From Ixodes scapularis (Eukaryota > Arthropoda > Arachnida > Ixodida > Ixodidae): 64,000 nucleotides of DNA. Below, one piece after another: positions 56,173-64,000 of this stretch. Numbering within the stretch: position 1 is the first letter of the stretch; the number at the start of each line of letters is the position of its first letter. A program made the translations under genes and the position numbers. The notes beneath the pieces were generated by a model. That model saw nothing but the letters and a program-made list of their open reading frames with translations, did not search any database and was not told where the DNA came from. The stretch is taken from positions 117,083,473-117,147,472 of the forward strand of contig NW_024609846.1 of the NCBI RefSeq assembly GCF_016920785.2. The letters run 5' to 3'.

Positions 56173-56841
56173 GGTTCCTTTCCCTTCTGAATTGTCTCAG
56201 CGTACCTTTGCATGCAGTCAGCAGCTCACACGCAGCGTAAATTTACCAGAATCAGAGCCCGTACGAGGGAAGATGCCGCATCGGAAATTCGGAGCCGGTT
56301 CATTCGAAAAGTGTGGGGAGCTGCGGGACTGCGCTTACTTAGTCCCGTGGTTACGGGGATAATCAAAAATATAAATTTGGTACTTTCAACCTTGGTAACG
56401 CGTTGTATATTACGTTTACATTATATATATAATAAATTGTACCAGACTGCACTTTTAAAACGTGTATTAATGTCGGATAAACGCGCACGAACATTAATGC
56501 GCTGATACGCGTCGACAGCGGCATTTTCTCACGTAGTTGCGCCATGGCCTTCCTTCCTCCGCCATTGTGACGTGCCCACTCGGAGCGCTACGGCCTTCTC
56601 TTGTAGGAGGTGTTGGCTGACGCCGCGTTTGGTTGAGTCAGCCGAGCGTGAGTCATTGTATTTGTTGTCCCCATCCATGTAGTTCTAAAGTTAACCGCTT
56701 GGGGCGCCACGGTCTGATCTCCTCCCCAATAGCTAAAGCGACCTCTTTCTTGCCCCAGAAATGTCTTGTAACATCGATCAGTGATATTGCCACGCGCGTT
56801 GCCCAGCGAGCGCGTGGCTGAAGAATAAAGATATATAAAAA
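56173..56841. other. Spacer between array units
   Basis: GC-moderate and not repetitive, ending in GAAGAATAAAGATATATAA with an AATAAA. A minus frame (56962-56588) crosses into unit 3 and is not credible as a gene. Nothing is recognised. Confidence 0.4.
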
Positions 56842-56843
56842 AA

Positions 56844-57579
56844 AGTGAAAGCCGTTTACAAATCCCTGTAACGCCGAATTGGAGCGCAGCTCTTGAGGAG
56901 GAGGAGTGAAGGGTACTGAGGGGAGGGTAGACCCCTCCCCCTTCTCCTCCTCCTCCCCTCATTCTTTAATATGCTCCGGGGGGGGGGTGTCACGTGACTT
57001 CGGGGAGGGGGTCACGTGACCTCGGGGAGGCGTGACCTGGGGGTGACCTCAAGGCCACGTGACCCCAAAGGTGACCCCCACGTGACCTTGGGGTCACGTG
57101 ACCTGGAGGGGTCACGTGACCTCGGGGGGTCACGTGACCTCAGAGGGGTCACGTGACCTCAGAGGGGTCACGTGACCTGGGGGTCACGTGGGGTCACGTG
57201 ACCTTGAGATGACCTTGGAAGGGGTCACGTGACCTTGGGGGTCACGTGACCTTGGGGAGGCGACCACGTGACCTCGGGGGTCACGTGACCTCAGAGGGGT
57301 CACGTGACTTGGGGGTCACGTGACCTTCAAAGGGTCACGTGGGGTCATCTTGGGGTCACGTGACCTTGAGATGACCTTGGAAGGGGTCACGTGACCTTCA
57401 GGGGGTCACGTGACCTTGAGATGACCTTGGGAGGGGTCACGTGACCTTGGGGGTCACGTGACCTTGGGATGACCTTGGTTACGCCGACGCCGACGCCGAC
57501 GCCGACGGCGACGGCGACGCCAACGCCGACGGCGACGCCGCTCAAGCCGGGAACGGGCCCCTAAGAGCTGCGCTCTAAA
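56844..57579 (+). repeat. GTCACGTGAC array, unit 3
   Basis: It carries the same flank and terminal repeats as unit 1 (GGAGCGCAGCTCTTGAGG at 56881-56898; CCTAAGAGCTGCGCTCTAAA at 57560-57579). Between them sit about eighteen exact GTCACGTGAC sites at short spacing, separated by CTCGGGGG, CTCAGAGGG and CTTGAGATGACCTTG. A (GACGCC)n run follows before the right end. It has no TGACGTCA block. Confidence 0.85.
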
Positions 57580-57580
57580 A

Positions 57581-57660
57581 GAGCGCGCAGCCAAATGGCT
57601 ACCGCGCCTGACGGCTCTCGCGCGGGAGGCTCCGAGTTCGATACCCGAGAGCAGACTCCT
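57581..57660 (+). pseudogene. tRNA-like sequence (possible SINE head or tRNA pseudogene)
   Basis: GCGCAGCCAAATGGCTACC resembles a D-arm with box A, and GAGTTCGATACC resembles box B of a polymerase III promoter. The T-stem does not pair well and the acceptor stem is poor, so a working tRNA is unlikely. It abuts the right end of array unit 3. Confidence 0.35.
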
Positions 57661-58084
57661 CTTTCATTTATTCTTTCAACTTGACATTCTCGTCAGTTCG
57701 TGAACATTGTCGTCGATCGAGTTACGAATGCTCTACGCGCCGAACTTTCAACGCCGAATGTTCCAGAACCTAAAGGAGCTCCGCGTGGCGAGCCGGAGTC
57801 AGTCTCGCCCCAGCGCTCGATCCTGCTGTTTCGCTGACATCGACGCCTTTGACGCTAGCCTTTCTCTATTTTGTTTCGGGCACAAGCTCGCCCCATTAAC
57901 CGTTCAGTTTCTTCCGTTATTCGCCGCCTCATCATTTACCATTCGTGACAATATCCTGCTCCTTATAGTTGGACTGCATAAAGTAGCCCTACGATTCTTC
58001 TTTTTTCCTTTTTCCGTTTTGTGTTGTTGCGTGCTAATAAACCATCTGGTAACCCAGATTTGCGCAGCTGTATAACTGTCATTG
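57661..58084. other. Intergenic, nothing recognised
   Basis: The frame at 57707-58075 has no family signature. Confidence 0.4.
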
Positions 58085-58275
58085 TCACTGAAGTCGCTAC
58101 AAATTACGCAAAGCGGAAGTATCTTCAAAAGTAATTGAACTACATTTCTAAGTATTTGTACTCTACTCAAGATACTTCGCAGCGAAAGTAACTTGAGTAG
58201 TATTTTGAATACTTTATGAGCAGGTATTTAGTAACTTAACTTAAATACTTTTATCGAGTATATTGTCCAACACTG
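58085..58275 (-). mobile_element. Solo end of a hAT-like element
   Basis: On the minus strand it begins CAGTGTTGGACAATACTCG at 58275, a hAT-style terminus. It continues through AAGTATTTAAGTTAAGTTAC and TACTCAAGTTACTTTCGC, the subterminal repeat type. The other end was not found. Confidence 0.5.
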
Positions 58276-59590
58276 CGATGAAATGAGCACGTGTCCAATA
58301 CTTTGTCGTACTCCGCCGTGTTTGCGGCTGTTGCGGCAGTTGCGGGTCATGGATCCTTTGGCGTTTGTAGCGAGTGTGTCGGCTGTTTAAGCAATTAGGT
58401 CTCAAACAACGTAGCCACGTATACAAGGCCGCTTTACCTCTCGGAAATGATCGAGAAATCCCAGGTTGGGATACGTATCAGCAGCTCCTGAGTGAGGGTG
58501 GCGTTTCAAGTGGAATCCACGGACGAGGCAACCTTCCTCATTATATCGTCGAAACTAGACTATACGGCCGTATCCACGTTTTGCGCCGTGATCGCAAGGA
58601 CGTCAGCCCTCTCGCTGCCTAGATGCTGATATGTTCCCGCATCTACTGAAGGGCAAGTCGTCAAGTCCTCTTCTGGGCCAACCGTGCAACACTCAGAGCG
58701 TTTGAAAGTTGAAACTAATGAAGCTGTTTTATTTTTCCTGATGACGAAAGACATTGAAGACCAGTTTGAAGTTTATCAAGACCACTGCTTTCTTCGGTTG
58801 TTGCCTTACAAGCACCAGTTAGTTTCAATGCCTTCAATATGGCTTGCTAACATCGTTGTCGCTGAAGTCGTGGCACAATTAAACCGATCTCCGGCACTGA
58901 TATTATAGGAGCACGCATGAATACTGCTGTGGTCGCTGTAACTCTTTCCCGTTTTGTACAGCCGTCTGTGTAAACTTCCAGCGATCCATCTTACATCGTA
59001 AAGAGGCAATTTTAAACGAGCAAATAAGCTGGTCATTATAGCAGCTTCCTTGTTTTTCTCGTAGGGAGGCTTGCAGCAGCATCCAGTGGAAGCTGAGATT
59101 GGGACTTTATATTGAACGAGGTATGTCGAGGAGTCCGATGAGGTCTCCGAACAAGTCGATTTCATATACATATAGAGAATCTGGTCGATCAAGAAGTCTC
59201 AAAAGTAACGCTCTTTTTTTTGGCGCTATGTGTTCGCACTAGATGGCGCAAGGCGCGCTCGCTCTTCCACTCAGAGAGGAGCAGGCCACGCCTCGGTTGC
59301 AACTAGCTTGGGATCTGTAAATGACAAATTAGATGTTTTCTTAGTATCCACATGAAGCAAGAGGAATATATGAGGTATATAATATGTTTTATTTTCCACA
59401 AGACAAGAACAATACGACAAAGAGATATTTTCTTGTCGCACCAGGTCCAGTTAGAAGCCAGGAGCGTATAGTTGTGTAACCTCACTTAGGTAAGTAAAAC
59501 GTGCAAGGCGGGAAACGGAGGACGTTACCTCACAGTCGTTGAGGTAACGTCTATTATTAGCTGACTACATTATTGTGAAGCTCACTGTGA
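58276..59590. other. Intergenic, no gene recognised
   Basis: A plus frame at 58684-58908 (reading KDIEDQFEVYQDHCFLRLLP) looks more protein-like than its surroundings, but I cannot match it to a family. It could be a transposase or host-gene relic. Confidence 0.35.
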
Positions 59591-60000
59591 GTATAAAACA
59601 ACCCCCCCCCCTCTCCCCCCCCCCCCCCCCCCCCCCCCCTTTCTCTGCGCGCAAGCAGGCAAGGTCCAGTTTGGTCGATAACGTAATCAGTTGGCGAAAA
59701 ATGGGCTTCCTTGTTCGAGCCTGACCCTCAAGTTGCTCTGTCGTGAGTCGACCGAGGACATAGGGGGATGAATGGAGCGACGGTCGCGGTGTTCCGATAG
59801 CACGAAGCGGTACGGTCCATAAAGTTTCCGGCCCGGGACGTGACACCCGATCGCAAGAAGCACGCTGGTGCGCGAGATAAGTGCGTGACATATGGCACAC
59901 CCAGAACCTCCTTTGTATTCGCAACATTTAAAGGGGGGTTTTAGAGTTCCTGCGTTCCTTCGAGTGATTTTTTTGTTATCGTTTTTACTGCTGGTTTTAA
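59591..60000 (-). pseudogene. Possible decayed retroelement pol tail, next to a C-tract
   Basis: Two overlapping minus frames read VLLAIGCHVPGRKLYGPYRF and, shifted, GTPRPSLHSSPYVLGRLTTE. GCHVPGR followed by GPYR resembles the GPY module at the end of Gypsy integrases. No intact domain is present. A C-run interrupted by T lies at 59602-59638. Confidence 0.25.
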
Positions 60001-60280
60001 AACGGGGCACTTCAACCCAGGGCATCCAAGACAAGTCATAAGTCAAAATAAAAAAAAAAAAAAAAAAAAAAACATTTCAATAAAGAAAAAAAATAGAAAG
60101 TGACGGAGTTGGAGCGTAACTATATATACACTGTTTCGCTTCGGTTTCAAAGACGGTGAATGTCGTGGTCGCAAGAGGATATCCTTGAATGGTTGTGATT
60201 CTGTTAAGTACAATACAATATATGACATACAATACATTTTTATTTCCATTTTGAACATGTGCCCACAAAATCCCCCAAAC
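60001..60280. other. Intergenic with A-tracts
   Basis: A-runs at 60049-60072 and 60083-60092; nothing else. Confidence 0.5.
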
Positions 60281-60494
60281 CCGGGGCGGGGTCACACTGC
60301 TCAGACATCATACAAAGGGCAGTCTGCAAACACAAGTCACCGCAATGTTCGTGGTTTGAATGCCGCCTGCCGAGTTTCTCCTTGAACTGATTGCTATGCG
60401 GCATTCGAAGCACGGATCTCGCGGTGACTCGCGTTCGAATATATTTGCAGAGTGTCTTCTGTATGATGTATAAACAGTCTGACCCCGGCTTAAG
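60281..60494. mobile_element. MITE with GGGGTCACACTG ends, copy 2
   Basis: CGGGGTCACACTGCTCAGAC and ATCATAC...GGCAGTCTGCAAA on the left pair with GCAGAGTGTCTTC...GTATGATGTATA and CAGTCTGACCCCGGCTT on the right. The end sequences match those of 37060-37288. Confidence 0.75.
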
Positions 60495-61434
60495 TCTTGT
60501 GCGTGGGACGCGGCAGGACAGACTCTGCTTTAAACACACACTTACGTTACGATGGAAATGTGTACCTCTGCCACTGCCTAATAATTTTATAATAAATAGT
60601 ACACACGTTCAACCGTGTGTTAGCTTGAAGCAACTCATTCTCCTCTCCTTCACTGTGCGATGCGGAAATTGTGACGGCTGCTTTGAATCTGACTGGTCTC
60701 TACCTACTGTATCAGCACAATGAATTCGCCCCATCGCCGATAAAAAAGAAAAAAAAAAAAGAAAGTGTATTTACAAACAAAAGGACGCGTAGTCATAAAA
60801 TTGTGCTCTGCAAGCGAGAGTACCACAATGACTTTTTTGAGCGTGGGAAAGTGAGTACAGGCTGTTGAAAGAGAATGTCCACCAAAGAGGGATAAGGCAC
60901 TCAGTATTTACACTCGCTCACGTGACAGTGGTTAGCCAGCACTGCAGAGACAGCAGCCACTGTGTGTATGTGTCTGTCTGTGTGAATAGCTTTCCCTCAA
61001 CTATACAAAAGACGACTTCAGATTTATTTATTTATTTACTTAAGTACCTTCAGGGCCACTATGGGGCATCACAAAGGGGAGGGGCAAGCTACAGATGTAT
61101 TACCTTGACTGATCTGCGCTTTGGCCACTTGCTGCTTCCGCCCAACTCCGCGCCAATTAACCACGCAAATGTGAAAATAGGTGTAATTATTTATCCTTTG
61201 CCTTATAAAAAGTTTGTAGCTCCAAGCTGCAAAAGTGGGACAACATAAGGTAGGCTACAAAAGAAGTATAACTGAAGCTGCGAATTGCCGTGACAAACCC
61301 GCATTCGTCAAAATCACGAATCAATGAGTAACAACGTATCGGCTTTAAAACAAAATACTCTTGCTTCATTAACTAAGACAATTTATGGTACCTTTATTTC
61401 ATCACCTCTAGTTTATCATCTACGCTTAGCATCC
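60495..61434. other. Intergenic, nothing recognised
   Basis: Short frames only; a (TTTA)n patch lies at 61022-61040. Confidence 0.4.
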
Positions 61435-63380
61435 CAGCACTTGGGTGTAGATATGCCGCGAACTGTTTTTCGAAACTGAGTTCGAAGATCGAACCAATGG
61501 GTTCGAATGGTTCTAAAACGTTGCGAAATGTCGCACTTTTTATATAAAAAATTCGACGTTTTTCTTAGCTTTCGATTTTTAGCGCGAATAAATTTGATTT
61601 TTCTCGAACTTTCGAATATTTCGCGCAATGGAATTCGACAATTTTCCGAATTTGGAACTTATACGCTAAGAGATTAGACGCTTTTCAAATTTCCAACACG
61701 CTAAGTTAAAAAAAGTTCGACGTTTAAGGCAACAAATAAAATAACACAAGATGTCAATCCGTCAAATGGAGTGGAATTTCGCACTCGATTTTTTTTTGCT
61801 TAGCTGATAGCGCCACAAACCATATGCGGAAAGTTCTCAATTTCCGAGAAAGAAAACCGGAGACCCCCCTCCCCGGGAAGCGTTAGGGACGTCTCTTCAA
61901 AGAGACGTCCCAAACCTGAGTAATTTTTTTTTTTTTTTATAACGTAGGATAAGCAGGCTGACGGCATGATACCTAAACAAATGTCTGCTTTCGTGACCCT
62001 ATAATTTCGCTGTCATTGCAGTTCTGAACAGTGAATTCCGTGGTTCAAGCGCACTGACCCCAATGAATTGTTTCAACGTTTGGGAGAACAAAATGGGGCT
62101 TACAAAACGCGTTATGTCGTTTACTTCTGTAAGCTGAAGGTCCACTAGAGGTGCCACTGTCGTCATTCGCAACTATACTTCCAATGGCTTTCGAACGAAA
62201 TTTCAGCACTAGACTTTATCCTATTTGCTAATAGTACGTAGGGTTTTCTGATAGGACTGCGCGAAAAGGTAGAAACATTTATCCACTCACCATCACTTAG
62301 TGACCAGAGCTGTTGAAGTGGATAAAAATCTCTGATCCGCAGGCTTGAATTTTAACCTTCATAGTTGTTTTTCAATGAAAATCCCCGATTCCCTCGAGTA
62401 AGCGACTAGTCGGTGAAAGGCGCGCGCTACAATGAACGCTGGGTCGGCGCTTACTTCACTGTAATTAGTAACCACCTGGTTACTAATGAAAAAGAAAAGT
62501 TACAGACAGCGGCAATATGGTAAGCCCGATGGCAACCAGTCGTGTGACCTGATCAGCTGTATCTTGGGGCCCCGGGGGGGGGGGGGGGGGGGGGGGGGGC
62601 TTAATTTAGACTGGTTGCGTTCTACTCAGCCTTGACTTGTGTCCAGCGCTGTGACTGTGTCCAGAGGTTTTATAATCCCACGGGTCATCCAACCGAAAAT
62701 AAACGTTCAGAGCATCTAAAACTTTTCGGAAAGCCTGAATGTCTTTATGTGCCTGCCCTGTCCTGCCTATTAGTTGTCTTATTCCAGCATCGCATTTAGG
62801 CAACGCTTCATCGGATTGCTACTCGTTTGCAAAGACGTAAGAAGTATGTTTACCTGACCGCCTCTGGACTTTTCGAAGAACCGTTCAACCAGTTCAACGC
62901 TTGGTTCAAAAGTTGCGACAAATAACGAGTACATAATACAAAAAAAAAAGAAAGAAGTATATTTGCGACAGAAGAGAAATCTGCAACGTTTTCAGTAAAA
63001 TTTGCAGCACGCTTCGCGAATTTTTTTAGGTGAATCATTAAGAACCAAGTTTGAAACTACGGAATTCGATCTATGTCCATGAAATTCAGACTTCGATCTT
63101 AAATTTGAAACTTTTGAACTTTTCGAGCCGGTGTGAAACAAAAAATTCTAAATCTTCGATTTTTCGAACTTGAATCTTAAAACAACTTCAAAATCTTCGA
63201 AATTTTGAACAATCGTAAAATTTGGAAATATTCGAACTCGAATTTTTAGAAACCTTGACAGTTTCCAATTTTTCGAATTCAAACCTTAATGGGGTTCTAA
63301 AGTTGCGACCTTTTAGAATGACGAGGTTCGAAATTTTCGAAACCTTTCGATACTGAACTTCAGGACGTTCGCGGCATAGT
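61435..63380. mobile_element. Large foldback with TTCGAA-rich arms
   Basis: Left arm (about 61435-61740) and right arm (about 63050-63380) are both packed with TTCGAA, TTTTCGAA and GTTCGAA motifs. They carry the exact inverted 12-mer TATGCCGCGAAC (61452-61463; inverse 63367-63378). The interior has a hairpin GGGACGTCTCTTC/GAGACGTCCC at 61888-61912 and a G-run at 62574-62599. A short minus frame at 62803-62606 has no known match. Confidence 0.55.
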
Positions 63381-63437
63381 TGGATGACCTCAATGCAGTA
63401 TGGGTAAACCATTTTCAAAAACCAATCTGTCAGTTAT

Positions 63438-63665
63438 GGACGCTTTACACACGCGCCAAATTACAGCCGCCATTGCTGACCTCCTCTTGTCTTACCGAGA
63501 TGCCGAGCAACTGAAACGGTAGTCGACGATCCTCTACATAGGCCGATGCTTTAGAAAAGGACACAGCTGAATCTAATATGCCAATAACCTGGCCTGCTAT
63601 GGTAATGATGAAGTGAAATGAACGAAATAAGAGGAAACAAAAACTGAAGGTCAGTTATGGCGGCG
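63438..63665 (+). repeat. Dispersed repeat D2, copy 2
   Basis: It is the opposite-strand partner of 38930-39154 with the same block order. It lies directly beyond the right arm of the TTCGAA foldback. Confidence 0.75.
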
Positions 63666-63689
63666 TCCATGCACACCTGCTGCAAAGCG

Positions 63690-63800
63690 TCTATAGTTAC
63701 TTTCAGAAAAAAAAGTAGCGAAGTTAACGTTACAGTTACTACTACAAAAAAGTAAATTATTACAGTTACAGTTCCCTTACAAATCTTTTAGTTAATTTTT
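63690..63800. repeat. GTTACAGTTAC-rich subterminal block
   Basis: TAGTTACTTTCAG, AACGTTACAGTTACTACTAC and TTACAGTTACAGTTCCC are short direct motifs of the kind found near hAT ends. They lie just 3' of the transposase remnant to the right. Confidence 0.5.
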
Positions 63801-63869
63801 TTATAAAATAAAAACTACCCTTCCCCCTCTTTTCTTATCAGTGTATGGCATGAAGTGCAACTATGTGCA

Positions 63870-64000
63870 TTACTTCATGTAGTCGGTAAGCAGCAGTTCC
63901 TTCTCAAAATTGTTGTACGAAAGTTTCTCTCGCTTGATGGCGAACAGATCCAATCCCTTTGCTGAACAAGCGTTCAACTGACGCGCTCAATGGGTTGGCA
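63870..64000 (-). pseudogene. hAT transposase C-terminus, frameshifted and cut by window edge
   Basis: Reading leftwards from the right edge, NPLSASVERLFSKG is the start of the hAT C-terminal dimerisation domain (consensus S-x-x-S-V-E-R-x-F-S). A one-base shift then leads to KREKLSYNNFEKELLL, the R-x-x-L-x-x-x-N-x-E-x-L-L-L block, and a stop at 63872-63870. The order and spacing are those of BED/hAT transposases. The frameshift marks it as broken unless the break is a sequencing error. The rest lies beyond the window. Confidence 0.8.

Noticed and set aside
57581..57660. Functional tRNA gene
   Set aside because: The T-stem and acceptor stem do not pair properly, so it is listed only as a tRNA-like pseudogene.

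Overview
This is a window of animal nuclear DNA with no bacterial operon structure. It most likely comes from an arthropod and probably a hard tick. That placement is inferred from the style of the Ty3/Gypsy gag and pol proteins, the AT-rich intergenic DNA full of short foldback transposons, and poly-A and TA tracts; no search was run. Almost every long open frame here is either a transposon product or a chance frame in repeat DNA.

Layout. Positions 1-191 (minus strand) hold the first coding exon of what looks like an EamA/DMT-family membrane transporter of the SLC35G type. It runs off the left edge, and a TATA-like box lies about 150 bp upstream of its start. The remaining 63 kb or so, upstream of that gene, is a repeat landscape. 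From 3.5 to 5.9 kb lies a dead LINE with endonuclease, reverse transcriptase and post-RT remnants, split by a 312-bp TA-type MITE. From 5970 to 11117 (minus strand) there is an apparently intact Ty3/Gypsy retrotransposon with 151-bp LTRs that look identical by eye. It is inserted in a TA microsatellite. From 11.1 to 16.8 kb there are three foldback elements with shared ends: two close relatives arranged as a large palindrome, and one older, larger relative carrying 1.7 kb of unrelated DNA.

From 18 to 53 kb there is a dense scatter of hairpin or foldback MITEs, a short hAT derivative with an 8-bp target duplication, fragments of a LINE and of a second LTR element, local tandem duplications and microsatellites. 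Several families recur inside the window: the TA-type MITE, a dispersed repeat of 115-150 bp with five copies, a pair of MITEs starting GCCGGGGTCACACTG, and a repeat of about 225 bp in opposite orientations at 38.9 and 63.4 kb.

The most unusual stretch is 54.5-57.6 kb. Three units bounded by a short inverted repeat (TTAGAGCGCAGCTCTT) carry roughly 30 exact copies of the palindrome GTCACGTGAC. The middle, inverted unit also carries about 18 copies of TGACGTCA. These are the textbook sites of bHLH-zip (USF/MITF/TFE) and CREB/ATF proteins. The right edge (61.4-64 kb) has a TTCGAA-rich foldback and the C-terminus of a broken hAT transposase. No rRNA gene, confident tRNA gene or CRISPR array was seen, and no multi-exon host gene beyond the exon at the left edge.
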